NCBI GenBank assembly: GCA_022071955.1
Contig: JAJVIM010000004.1
Location: 62,001-126,000, forward strand
Direction: 5' to 3'
Length of the DNA: 64,000 nucleotides
Source of the DNA: Anaerolineae bacterium
Lineage (GTDB): Bacteria; Chloroflexota; Anaerolineae; 4572-78; J111
The notes beneath the pieces are model-generated. The model saw nothing but the letters and a program-made list of their open reading frames with translations, did no database searches and was not told the origin of the DNA. Made by a program: the position numbers and the translations under genes. Numbering within the stretch: the stretch's first letter is position 1; every line of letters begins with the position of its first letter. Shown piece after piece: positions 1 to 8,765 of the stretch.

Positions 1-741
1 CCCAACCTCAAGGGCGATGCCGCCCGCAGTATGTTCATCAACCTGTTTAAGGATGTGCAGCGCCTCAAGACCAAACTGGATCAGTACACCGACCTGACCC
101 CGGACCACACCGCCGCCATCGAGCGGGCCATCCCCGCCGAGCAGTTGCAGGGCTTCCGGGGCGTTTACCTGGAGCTGGCCCAGCGCCTCAAGGATAAGCA
201 GGACAAAGAGGATACCGACCCGAAGGTGCAGCAGCTTGATTTTGAGTTTGTGCTGTTTGCCAGCGCCATTATTGATTACGATTACATTATGGCCCTGCTG
301 GCCCGCTATGAGGGGGCCAAACCGGGTAAAGAGACGGTGAGCCGCGAGCAGTTGATTGGCCTGATTGCCGCCGATGCCAAATTTGTGGACGAGCGCGAGG
401 AGATTACCGCCTACATCAACACCCTAAAACCGGGCGGCGGTCGCAGCGAAGCCGACATCCGCGCCGGGTACGAAGCCTTTAAGGACGAGCAGAACGCCCG
501 CCGCCTGGCCGAGATTGCCGCCGCCCACGGCCTGGAGACCGCCGCCCTACAACCCTTTGTGGAGGCCGTTATCCGCCGGCTGATTTTTGACGGCGAGCAG
601 TTGACCGACCTGCTGGCCCCGCTGGGCCTGGGTTGGAAAGCCCGCAAGCAAAAGGAAGATGGCTTAATGGCCGACCTGATCCCCCTGCTGAAAAAACTGG
701 CCCACGGGCGGGAGATTTCGGGGTTAAAAGCGTATGAGTAA
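1..741 (+). CDS. hsdR: Type I restriction enzyme HsdR, C-terminal end (5' partial)
   Basis: The frame is open from the first base and gives 246 residues before TAA, so the gene begins outside the window. The sequence is a charged, mostly helical region starting NLKGDAARSMFINLFKDVQR, which fits the C-terminal helical domain of HsdR that docks the motor and nuclease subunit onto the methyltransferase core. The helicase and nuclease motifs would lie upstream and cannot be checked. The stop overlaps the hsdS start (ATGAGTAA), so R and S are translationally coupled. GC-rich, like hsdM. Confidence 0.82.
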   Translation, partial: PNLKGDAARSMFINLFKDVQRLKTKLDQYTDLTPDHTAAIERAIPAEQLQGFRGVYLELAQRLKDKQDKEDTDPKVQQLDFEFVLFASAIIDYDYIMALLARYEGAKPGKETVSREQLIGLIAADAKFVDEREEITAYINTLKPGGGRSEADIRAGYEAFKDEQNARRLAEIAAAHGLETAALQPFVEAVIRRLIFDGEQLTDLLAPLGLGWKARKQKEDGLMADLIPLLKKLAHGREISGLKAYE

Positions 742-1996
742 CAAGCAGAACAAACGCGGCGCAACGCCCAAACTGCGCTTCCCTGAGTTTCGGACGTTGG
801 GAGCGTGGGTGGAGAAAACAGTGGGTCAGATTTCAAAAAATGTTACTGCTGGTGGAACACCCAGTACTTTAAAAAAAGAGTATTGGGAGGGCAGTATTAG
901 GTGGATGAATTCAGGCGAGTTAAATCACAAAAAAGTCTACGAGGTACAGGGCAGGATTACTGAGGAAGGTTTACAAAATTCAAGCACGAAGTTAATCCCA
1001 AAATACTGTGTACTGATAGGTTTAGCAGGTCAAGGGAGAACTCGCGGTACGGTTGCAATGAACATGGTGGAACTATGCACCAATCAGTCAATAGCAGCTA
1101 TATTTCCAAATGAGAAGATTTTTGATTGTAACTTTCTCTACCACAATTTAGATCACAGATATGATGAATTGAGAAGATTGTCTACCGGAAGTGAGGGGCG
1201 TGGCGGATTAAATTTACAAATTATCAAGTCTCTGAAAATCAACCTTCCAACATTACCCGAACAACGCAAAATCGCCGAGTGCCTGACCTCCCTCGACGAC
1301 CTCATCGCCGCCCACGGCCAAAAGCTCGACGCGCTGCGGGCGCATAAAAAAGGGCTGCTGCAACAACTCTTCCCCGCCGAGGGCGAATCCGTCCCCCGCC
1401 TGCGCTTCCCGGAGTTTCGGGCGTCGGGGCCGTGGGATTTTCGTGAATTAGGGGATTTTATCACCGAAAGAAATGAGTCTCCACAAGAAAAGATACCTTT
1501 ATTCAGTTTAACTATAGAAAATGGTGTTACCGAGAAAACTGAGCGCTATGAGCGATCTTTTCTGGTTAAAAATGAAGAAGATGCTTATAAATTAGTTTTA
1601 CCAGATGATTTTGCATATAACCCGATGAACTTAAGATTTGGAGCAATTGCAAGACACTCCGGTGCCGAAAAGGTTGCACTATCAAAATACTACAATATTT
1701 TCTATTGCGATCAATCTGTAGATTCTAGATTTTGTGAGCACTACTTCAAAAGTGACAAGATGATCAAGTTCTATGACAACATGGCTACTGGGTCATTAAT
1801 TGAGAAAAGGCGTGTGCATTTTAGTGATTTTCTAAAATTCAATATTCGGTTCCCGATTTTGGCCGAACAACGCAAAATCGCCGAGTGCTTGTCCGCCCTC
1901 GACGAGCAGATTGCCGCCCAAGGCCAAAAAATCGCCGCGCTCAATGCCCACAAAAAAGGGTTGTTGCAGCAACTATTCCCTATTCAGGAAGATTAA
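734..1996 (+). CDS. hsdS: Type I restriction-modification specificity subunit HsdS
   Basis: 420 residues, normal for a two-TRD HsdS. The layout is target recognition domain 1 (about 20-170), conserved helical spacer (about 171-215), target recognition domain 2 (about 225-380) and a second spacer (about 382-418). The two spacers are near-identical repeats, each with EQRKIAECL and ending HKKGLLQQLFP, which form the coiled-coil arms that set the distance between the two half-sites. The spacers are GC-rich while both recognition domains are AT-rich, the usual sign of domain shuffling. HsdS gives sequence specificity to both HsdM and HsdR. Confidence 0.95.
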   Translation: MSNKQNKRGATPKLRFPEFRTLGAWVEKTVGQISKNVTAGGTPSTLKKEYWEGSIRWMNSGELNHKKVYEVQGRITEEGLQNSSTKLIPKYCVLIGLAGQGRTRGTVAMNMVELCTNQSIAAIFPNEKIFDCNFLYHNLDHRYDELRRLSTGSEGRGGLNLQIIKSLKINLPTLPEQRKIAECLTSLDDLIAAHGQKLDALRAHKKGLLQQLFPAEGESVPRLRFPEFRASGPWDFRELGDFITERNESPQEKIPLFSLTIENGVTEKTERYERSFLVKNEEDAYKLVLPDDFAYNPMNLRFGAIARHSGAEKVALSKYYNIFYCDQSVDSRFCEHYFKSDKMIKFYDNMATGSLIEKRRVHFSDFLKFNIRFPILAEQRKIAECLSALDEQIAAQGQKIAALNAHKKGLLQQLFPIQED

Positions 1997-2016
1997 GAGT
2001 AAGGAAGCAGAGTATC

Positions 2017-3087
2017 ATGAAATTAGATGAGATTGTGCAACAAATCAAAAATGCAACAGAGAATATCATTCTAATTTATGCTTTCAACTCAATGGGAAAA
2101 ACAAGACTTTCGGTTGCTTATAAGAATGGGACAAAAAAGGAAGATGGCCAACACTCAGGTGTTTACTATAACGCTTTCAGTGAGGATATCTTTGTTTGGG
2201 ATAATAATGGGGAAAACAACGAGGGAAATATATGTCTTACTGTAAACTCGAGCAGTCTAAATAGGTTTCATAGTGTCCTGACAGAAGATGCAATTCGTGA
2301 AAAACTACAAGCTTTTAACCATAAATTCGATTTTAAATTCAATCCTTACAAAGACCCAGAGAAAGGCATAAAGTCAATATCTTTCTTCCTTCCCGACAAT
2401 GATCAAGGAACAATAAAAATTTCTAGAGGTGAGGAGCGTATATTTGTCTGGTGCTTTTTCTTAGCATTGTTTGAGGTGGAAGATTGGACGGGACAACAGC
2501 CCAGTCATTATTTTATTGATGACCCAGTATCAAGCTTGGATGACCACAATATATTTGTTACGGCTTCAACACTGCGGAACTTAGTTGAAAAACAAGGCAA
2601 AACCAGCAAAATCATCATCACTACCCACCACATGGGCTTGTTCTCTATTCTTCAGCGATGGCTACCCAAGAAAGAGTGCGAGGAAAAAGAGAAAAAATAT
2701 GCGACCAAGTCATATATCCTAAGTCGGCAAGATGATGAGTTTGTTTTGAAAAGTAAAAGTAAGGATGTTCTTTTGTACCACTTGCATTTGTTGCAAGTGT
2801 TAAAACAGGCGCAAAGCGAACAAAAGCTCGAGGTTTTTCACTTTGCCTTGCTTCGTCAGGTTCTTGAGAACATTGCATCATTTCTTGGAAAAGGGCACTT
2901 TAGCTATGCCCTTCAGCAAATCGGGATTGAAGAGCCTAATCAGGTGGCAGATATTATCAATGCACATACACACCAAAGCAATTACAATTATCAACCACTA
3001 ATCATAAATGAAGACAACGAAACTCTTCTCCAAGAACTATTGGACAAGCTCCAAGAAAAGTACAATTTTGAATTACATGCAGGGTAA
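2017..3087 (+). CDS. PrrC/RloC-like ABC-ATPase, candidate anticodon nuclease of the type I R-M locus
   Basis: 356 residues from ATG 2017; a longer frame from 1885 would overlap hsdS by over 100 bp and is unlikely. Visible ABC-ATPase parts are a Walker A variant AFNSMGKT (22-29), an ABC signature-like ISRGEE (135-140), Walker B YFIDDP (165-170), D-loop SSLD (172-175) and H-loop TTHH (202-205). The C-terminal part holds Arg280-x3-Glu284, then His317 and His319. This spacing resembles the Arg-Glu-His triad described for the PrrC anticodon nuclease, a tRNA-cleaving enzyme kept latent by its host type I R-M complex. It sits between hsdS and hsdM, a PrrC-like position. ATPase confident; nuclease role inferred. 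AT-rich compared with hsdM. Confidence 0.75.
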   Translation: MKLDEIVQQIKNATENIILIYAFNSMGKTRLSVAYKNGTKKEDGQHSGVYYNAFSEDIFVWDNNGENNEGNICLTVNSSSLNRFHSVLTEDAIREKLQAFNHKFDFKFNPYKDPEKGIKSISFFLPDNDQGTIKISRGEERIFVWCFFLALFEVEDWTGQQPSHYFIDDPVSSLDDHNIFVTASTLRNLVEKQGKTSKIIITTHHMGLFSILQRWLPKKECEEKEKKYATKSYILSRQDDEFVLKSKSKDVLLYHLHLLQVLKQAQSEQKLEVFHFALLRQVLENIASFLGKGHFSYALQQIGIEEPNQVADIINAHTHQSNYNYQPLIINEDNETLLQELLDKLQEKYNFELHAG

Positions 3088-3090
3088 ACC

Positions 3091-4791
3091 ATGACCGAAC
3101 AAAACCACAAACAACTGGGCAGCACCCTCTGGGCCATCGCCGACCAACTGCGCGGGGCCATGAACGCCGATGACTTCCGCGACTATATGCTCGCCTTCCT
3201 CTTTCTGCGCTACCTCTCGGATAACTACGAAGCGGCGGTAAAACGGGAACTGGGGGCGGATTACCCCACTGACCGCGAAGTCGCGGCAGAGAAGGCGCGG
3301 GTCGCGGCGCAGCGCGCGCAGGAAGCCGCCGCCAAGAAGCCCAAAGCCAAACCGGACGAGGCCGCCCCACCCCCGCCCATCGTCACGGCCCTGCAACTGT
3401 GGTATGACCGCAATCCAGCCGATAGTGCCGAATTTGAAGACCAGATGCGCCGCAAGGTGCATTACGTCATCGAGCCGCAATACCTGTGGGGCAGCATCGC
3501 CGAAATGGCCCGCACCCAAAATGGGAACCTGCTCAAAACCCTGCACGCCGGCTTCAAATACATCGAAAACGAGTCCTTTGCCAGCACCTTCCAGGGCCTG
3601 TTTTCGGAAATCAATCTCAACTCGGAAAAGCTCGGCAAAGATTACACGGCCCGCAATAAAAAATTGTGTACCGTCATCCAGGAGATTGCCGATGGCCTGG
3701 CCGATTTCCCCACCGACAGCGATACCCTGGGCGATGCCTACGAATACCTGATCGGCCAGTTTGCCGCCGGTTCCGGCAAAAAAGCCGGCGAGTTCTACAC
3801 CCCCCAGCAAATTTCCAGCATTCTGTCCGGCATCGTCACCCTCGATAGCCAGAACCCCGCCACCGGCCCCAAAAAACAGCTCAACAAAGTGCTGGACTTT
3901 GCCTGCGGCTCCGGCTCGCTATTGCTCAATGTGCGTAAACGGCTCGGCCCGCACGGCATCGGCAAAATCTACGGGCAGGAAAAGAACATCACCACCTACA
4001 ACCTGGCCCGGATGAATATGCTGCTGCACGGCGTCAAAGACTCGGAGTTTGAGATTTTCCACGGCGACACCCTGACCAACGACTGGGAATGGTTGAAAGA
4101 ATCCAACCCCGCCAAAAAACCCACCTTCGATGCGGTGGTCGCCAACCCCCCTTTCAGCTATCGCTGGGAACCCACCGAAGCGCTGGGCGAAGATGTGCGC
4201 TTCAAAAATCACGGCCTCGCTCCCAAATCCGCCGCTGACTTTGCCTTTTTGCTGCACGGCTTCCACTATCTGGCCCAGGAAGGCACTATGGCCATTGTCT
4301 TGCCCCACGGCGTCCTGTTTCGCGGCGGCGCAGAAGAACGCATCCGCACCAAGCTGCTCACCGATGGCCATATCGATACCGTCATCGGCCTGCCCGCCAA
4401 CCTCTTCTACTCCACCGGCATCCCCGTCTGCATTCTGGTGCTAAAAAAGTGCAAAATGCCCGATGACGTGCTCTTTATCAACGCCAGCGAACACTTTGAG
4501 AAAGACAAGCGCCAAAACCGCCTGTTGCCGGAACACATCGACAAGATTATCAAGACTTACCAGTACCGCCAGGAAGAAGAGCGTTATTCCCGGCGCGTGT
4601 CGATGGAAGAGATCGCCGCCAACGACTACAACCTCAATATCTCCCGCTACATCAGCACCGCCGAGCCGGAGCCGGAAATTGATCTCGACGCGGTACACAA
4701 CGACCTGCAAGCTGCGGAAGATAAAATCATCGCCGCCGCCAACAAGCACAATGCCTTCCTCAAAGAGCTTGGCTTGCCGCCATTGCCCTGA
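3091..4791 (+). CDS. hsdM: Type I restriction-modification DNA adenine methyltransferase HsdM
   Basis: 566 residues. An N-terminal helical HsdM domain (about 10-180, with a Lys/Ala/Pro-rich insertion near 65-95) is followed by a gamma-class N6-adenine methyltransferase domain: SAM-binding motif I FACGSGSLLL from residue 270 and catalytic motif IV NPPF at 352-355. With HsdS it methylates adenine in the target and is the core of the restriction complex. It starts 3 bp after the upstream ATPase gene. GC-rich, matching hsdR rather than the gene between them. Confidence 0.96.
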   Translation: MTEQNHKQLGSTLWAIADQLRGAMNADDFRDYMLAFLFLRYLSDNYEAAVKRELGADYPTDREVAAEKARVAAQRAQEAAAKKPKAKPDEAAPPPPIVTALQLWYDRNPADSAEFEDQMRRKVHYVIEPQYLWGSIAEMARTQNGNLLKTLHAGFKYIENESFASTFQGLFSEINLNSEKLGKDYTARNKKLCTVIQEIADGLADFPTDSDTLGDAYEYLIGQFAAGSGKKAGEFYTPQQISSILSGIVTLDSQNPATGPKKQLNKVLDFACGSGSLLLNVRKRLGPHGIGKIYGQEKNITTYNLARMNMLLHGVKDSEFEIFHGDTLTNDWEWLKESNPAKKPTFDAVVANPPFSYRWEPTEALGEDVRFKNHGLAPKSAADFAFLLHGFHYLAQEGTMAIVLPHGVLFRGGAEERIRTKLLTDGHIDTVIGLPANLFYSTGIPVCILVLKKCKMPDDVLFINASEHFEKDKRQNRLLPEHIDKIIKTYQYRQEEERYSRRVSMEEIAANDYNLNISRYISTAEPEPEIDLDAVHNDLQAAEDKIIAAANKHNAFLKELGLPPLP

Positions 4792-5068
4792 TGTTGGGTT
4801 TTGCTGAAATATTGCTTTGTAAAACCTGGAATTAATAGTTGATTGAATGGCCGAATTCCCATATTTAGTGTCACTTGCTGCCAACTACACGTTGGTTTTT
4901 AGGGAAATGGAAAATCATTCACCAGTACGATAGTTATCATACGGAACCAGGTTTTTAAAGAGGCCCTGTTCGCCGAGTTTGACCGCTGGACGGAGTCGGT
5001 GGCGGGGTGGGGGCGGGGGTAAGGGAAATGGGAAGAGTTTTGCAAAACTTGTCAATAGTAGAACCATT

Positions 5069-5103
5069 TTGTTCCCCATTGGAAACAAAAAAGACGGTAT
5101 AAT
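5069..5103 (+). promoter_or_regulatory. Promoter/operator of the XRE regulator gene
   Basis: A TATAAT hexamer at 5098-5103 lies only 8 bp before the ATG of the XRE gene, so the transcript may be nearly leaderless. Just upstream, 5069-5088 is an imperfect inverted repeat beginning TTGTTCC and ending GGAAACAA, overlapping where a -35 would lie. That suits autorepression by the XRE protein. No good -35 hexamer is visible. The rest of the 320-bp gap (4792-5068) shows no gene. Confidence 0.5.
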
Positions 5104-5111
5104 GACTCCAG

Positions 5112-5438
5112 ATGGAAACATTTGGTTACTGGTTAGAAAACGAATTAAAAAACCGAGGATGGAAGCCTGCTGATTTGGCAAACAAAGCAGACCTGAGCAG
5201 AGGCTCTCTTAGCAATATCTTGAATGATATGCGTAAGCCTGGCCCTGAGGTTTGCCAACGAATTGCCGATGCTCTAGAGATACCTGAAGAGATAATATTT
5301 CGTGAGGCAGGTTTGTTGCGTACTAAGCCAGAAATGGACGCGAATATTGAGGAACTATTGTACCTGTATCGGCAATTGAGTGAGGCAGACCGAAAACGGT
5401 TACTTCAATCAGCGCGGGCGTGGGTGGGGGGAAGGTGA
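5112..5438 (+). CDS. XRE-family helix-turn-helix regulator
   Basis: 108 residues. An N-terminal HTH_3/Cro-like domain (about 8-65) contains ADLANKADLSRGSLSNILN; the C-terminal helical tail (75-105) probably dimerises. It stands upstream of the cytosine methyltransferase and most likely controls that module, as C-proteins and XRE repressors do in R-M loci. The operator-like inverted repeat in its own promoter suggests autoregulation. Start chosen at ATG 5112, directly behind the TATAAT box. Confidence 0.88.
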   Translation: METFGYWLENELKNRGWKPADLANKADLSRGSLSNILNDMRKPGPEVCQRIADALEIPEEIIFREAGLLRTKPEMDANIEELLYLYRQLSEADRKRLLQSARAWVGGR

Positions 5439-5524
5439 GACAGGGTCTGTGCATTGAATATAACTGGTGCAACGAATTTGTTTTACAACTTAACCTAATT
5501 CAGAAAATTATCAAACAAAATATT

Positions 5525-6577
5525 ATGGAAAAATGTTCTGTCGTCGATATCTTTTGCGGGGTAGGCGGGTTAACACATGGGTTCGTTCTTGAAGACTTTG
5601 ACGTGTTGGCTGGAGTAGATGCTGATGCATCATGTCGTTATGCCTATGAAGCAAATAACAATGGAGCCAAGTTCATTCACAAGAAGATAGAAGAACTGGC
5701 TGCCAGTGAAATTTCGGCATTATACCCACGTGATCATACAAAAATTTTAGTTGGGTGTGCTCCGTGCCAACCATACTCGTCATATAACAAGAAAAAGGGT
5801 AAAAAAGACGAAAAGTGGACTCTGGTTTCAAAATTTGCCGACCTGATTTGTGACGTGAAACCTGATGTCATTTCCATGGAGAATGTGCCAGAACTCGCCA
5901 CATTCAAAAAAGGAGAGGTATTCAAGTCATTCGTTGTTCAGTTAGAAAACAAGGGTTATCAGGTCACATCCTATCCCGAAATATTTTGTCCTGATTATGG
6001 AATCCCACAACAAAGAACACGATTAGTGCTTTTCGCTTCTCGATTTGGAAAAATCCAGATCATTCCCAAAACTCATACTCCTGATCAATACAAGACGGTT
6101 CGACAGATTATAGGGAATTTGGAACCGGTCGAGTCTGGTGGCAGTAGCACAAAAGACCTGCTTCATCGCACAAGCCAGTTGTCGGATTTGAACCTACGCC
6201 GGATTAGAGCATCGACTCCTGGCGGCACCTGGCGCGATTGGGACGAAGATTTGGTTGCGAGTTGTCATCGTAGAGTTAGTGGAGATGGTTATGTTAGCGT
6301 CTATGGACGGATGGAATGGGACTTGCCTGCCCCAACGATTACTACCCAATTCTATGGGTATGGCAATGGTCGTTTCGGTCATCCTGAGCAAGATCGAGCT
6401 ATTTCATTAAGAGAAGGGGGCTTACTACAAACCTTTCCTCCTGATTACGAATTCGTTGCTCCCAATGATCTAATTCGAATCAAAACGCTCGGTCGGCACA
6501 TCGGCAATGCCGTACCGGTTGACCTTGCACGGGTCATAGCTCGCAGTATTGCGCAACATCTGCTCAACCACATTTAA
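5525..6577 (+). CDS. dcm: C5-cytosine DNA methyltransferase
   Basis: 350 residues from ATG 5525. The canonical C5-MTase motifs occur in order: I (DIFCGVGGLTHGF, residues 8-20), IV with catalytic Cys81 in PCQ, VI (MENVPE), VIII (QQRTRLVLF) and X (GRHIGNAVP) near the C-terminus. The recognition domain between VIII and X contains GYVSVYGRMEWDLPAPTITT. No cognate restriction nuclease gene of classic type follows; instead come a GHKL ATPase, a receiver protein, an unknown gene and Vsr. A start at 5420 would overlap the XRE gene and add an unconserved leader. The symbol is generic; target sequence unknown. Confidence 0.93.
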   Translation: MEKCSVVDIFCGVGGLTHGFVLEDFDVLAGVDADASCRYAYEANNNGAKFIHKKIEELAASEISALYPRDHTKILVGCAPCQPYSSYNKKKGKKDEKWTLVSKFADLICDVKPDVISMENVPELATFKKGEVFKSFVVQLENKGYQVTSYPEIFCPDYGIPQQRTRLVLFASRFGKIQIIPKTHTPDQYKTVRQIIGNLEPVESGGSSTKDLLHRTSQLSDLNLRRIRASTPGGTWRDWDEDLVASCHRRVSGDGYVSVYGRMEWDLPAPTITTQFYGYGNGRFGHPEQDRAISLREGGLLQTFPPDYEFVAPNDLIRIKTLGRHIGNAVPVDLARVIARSIAQHLLNHI

Positions 6578-6599
6578 TATACCCTGACCATATCAAACT

Positions 6600-8765
6600 A
6601 TGCCACATTTGAATTTTACAATCGACTCGGCCCTATTGAAAGAATTGGGTGAACGATTAGTAGGCAAGCCTCACATTGCTCTGGCCGAACTCGTCAAGAA
6701 TGGTTATGACGCCGACGCGCGTACCGTGACCATTCGGTTCTTTCCAGACCGGGATCGCATCGAAATACAGGATGATGGCCACGGGATGGACTTCGGAGAA
6801 TTTCGTAACTTTTGGATGCGAATTGGCACGACGCACAAGGATAAAAAACGCATTTCTCGTGATTTCAAGCGGCCAATGACCGGTTCAAAGGGTGTGGGAC
6901 GTCTGTCAGTACAATTCTTGGCCAGTGAACTGCATTTGAGTACTACGCCGAAAAATGGAACAGGTGAATGGCTGGAAGCGAATGTGAATTGGTCTGAGGC
7001 GATCAAAGCGGGTGACCTCACTGATGCTCTGGTGCAGTATACGCGCCACAAATCGACCCCTCCATTCAAACAGGGGACACTTTTGGTTTTAAGCGGATTG
7101 AAACCGGAACAGGAATGGACAGATGATGCTATCCAATCTCTGGCTCGTGAATTGTGGTGGTTACAACCGCCATTTCGTTTGATCCGTGAATCCGGAGAAA
7201 CAGACACTGGCTTCAATATAGAATTCGAATCCAGTCAACAGGAATTCGAAAAGATATTCAGTAGGCAGATGCGGGCTATCCTAAATATCTGGACGGCCAG
7301 ATTAGTGGGTAAGAACAAAAATGGGCACGTGAAGTTGGCCTTGCAGTTCGAAGGCGAGTCTCCGCAAAGTTACGAATATGACATCAAAGATTTGCCACAC
7401 AATAAGGGGGGATATAACCCAAAGTACAATCTTCGTGATGGTGAGTTCGAGATTAGAATTTTCAAGCTGGCAAATCGTCAACCTTACGGGATCAAGGTTG
7501 GTGAGGCTCGAGAGTATTTCGATCAACATGGAGGCATTCACGTCTATGATGGGGGTTTTCGGTTACCTTATTATGGGGATCCCAGGAATGATTGGCTCAA
7601 ACTCGAGATTACCCACTCGCACCGCGTGTTTGTTTCTGATCTACTCCCTGAAAGTTTTCAAGCCAAGTATGCGCATACGCAACGATTGAGATATTTACCT
7701 ACCCTAGAGCGTATATTTGGTGTCGTCAATGTCAGCACTTCTCGCGAACCTGGTCTCGAAATAATGATTACCCGGGATAGATTAGCCGAGAGTAAAGCCC
7801 TCGACGATCTTTCGCTAATGGTGCGGTATGCGCTCGACGTATATGCAATGGAAGCCGCGCGACGCGCTTATGAAGAAAGTCAGCAGCAAAGTAAGACTCT
7901 TTCACAAAAATTCGAGCGGGTTGAAGAGGTTCTGGATCATTATCAGCCGCAAATTCCAGCACCTGTTTATCAAGAAATTCGGGCAAAAGTCGAAGAAGCC
8001 ACAAAGGCAGTGGTCACCAGCGAGTTGCGCGTTCAGGAAGAAATGGGGTTGCTGGGAGCATTGGCCACGGCAGGCATTTCAGCGGTAGCTTATCAGCACG
8101 AATTGGGCAAGCAGTTTGGTACCATTCAACAGATCATTCAGCGGATCGAACGAATTCGTACAGACGACCAGCGACTCCAGCAATCATTGAGAAGACTGGC
8201 AAGTGACCTTTCTCGCTGGGTCGAACGGGCACAAGCTACCAATGCCTTGTTCGATTATCTGGCCAATGCTGAAAACACCAAAACCCGCCGTCGTTTTCGA
8301 GCTTTACCCGTACTCGAAGACATTAAACGGCAGACTCGCTTCTTTGCCAGAGGTATCGGAGTGGATGTTAGTGGGATTGATCCAGAGCTACGACTACCTG
8401 AGGCAACGTTGGCCGAGTGGGGGGCGATCTTTCAGAATGTGTTTACGAATGCCTTCACGGCTATGCTAGACTCCGATGAGCGATTGCTACGAGTAAACTC
8501 TCGGTCTCAAGGCAGGAATCGCGAAATTTTGGTACAAGATACGGGTTATGGCGTCGATCTAAAAACTGCTGACCGGCTGTTTCAACCCTTCGAACGGGCA
8601 TCAAAGATTTCGTCGGCCCGACGCGCGATGGGGTATGGTGGCACTGGCTTGGGTCTGACGATTGTAAAGTTACTGACTGATCGCATTGGATGTCGAGTGA
8701 GTTTTGTAGAACCCGATGAGGAGTTTAGTACAGCATTTTCACTCAGTTGGAGGGAATCCCAATGA
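6600..8765 (+). CDS. Double GHKL ATPase with histidine-kinase-like C-terminus
   Basis: 721 residues. Domain 1 (about 1-350) is a MutL/Hsp90/MORC-type GHKL ATPase: N-box ELVKNGYDAD (30-39), G1 DDGHGM (58-63), G2 GSKGVGRLS (95-103). A coiled-coil linker (about 410-480) leads to an H-box-like stretch with His500 in AYQHELGKQ, then a second HATPase_c module with N-box NVFTNAFTAM, G1 DTGYGVD and G2 GYGGTGLGL (about 600-715). The C-terminal half thus looks like a soluble sensor kinase. Its stop overlaps the receiver gene start (ATGA), supporting kinase-receiver pairing. GHKL ATPases beside methyltransferases are known in R-M contexts (MORC-like families); the double arrangement is unusual. Confidence 0.85.
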   Translation: MPHLNFTIDSALLKELGERLVGKPHIALAELVKNGYDADARTVTIRFFPDRDRIEIQDDGHGMDFGEFRNFWMRIGTTHKDKKRISRDFKRPMTGSKGVGRLSVQFLASELHLSTTPKNGTGEWLEANVNWSEAIKAGDLTDALVQYTRHKSTPPFKQGTLLVLSGLKPEQEWTDDAIQSLARELWWLQPPFRLIRESGETDTGFNIEFESSQQEFEKIFSRQMRAILNIWTARLVGKNKNGHVKLALQFEGESPQSYEYDIKDLPHNKGGYNPKYNLRDGEFEIRIFKLANRQPYGIKVGEAREYFDQHGGIHVYDGGFRLPYYGDPRNDWLKLEITHSHRVFVSDLLPESFQAKYAHTQRLRYLPTLERIFGVVNVSTSREPGLEIMITRDRLAESKALDDLSLMVRYALDVYAMEAARRAYEESQQQSKTLSQKFERVEEVLDHYQPQIPAPVYQEIRAKVEEATKAVVTSELRVQEEMGLLGALATAGISAVAYQHELGKQFGTIQQIIQRIERIRTDDQRLQQSLRRLASDLSRWVERAQATNALFDYLANAENTKTRRRFRALPVLEDIKRQTRFFARGIGVDVSGIDPELRLPEATLAEWGAIFQNVFTNAFTAMLDSDERLLRVNSRSQGRNREILVQDTGYGVDLKTADRLFQPFERASKISSARRAMGYGGTGLGLTIVKLLTDRIGCRVSFVEPDEEFSTAFSLSWRESQ

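Noticed and set aside
3073-3810. 245-codon minus-strand open frame
   Set aside because: Antisense to hsdM; a by-product of GC-rich third codon positions.
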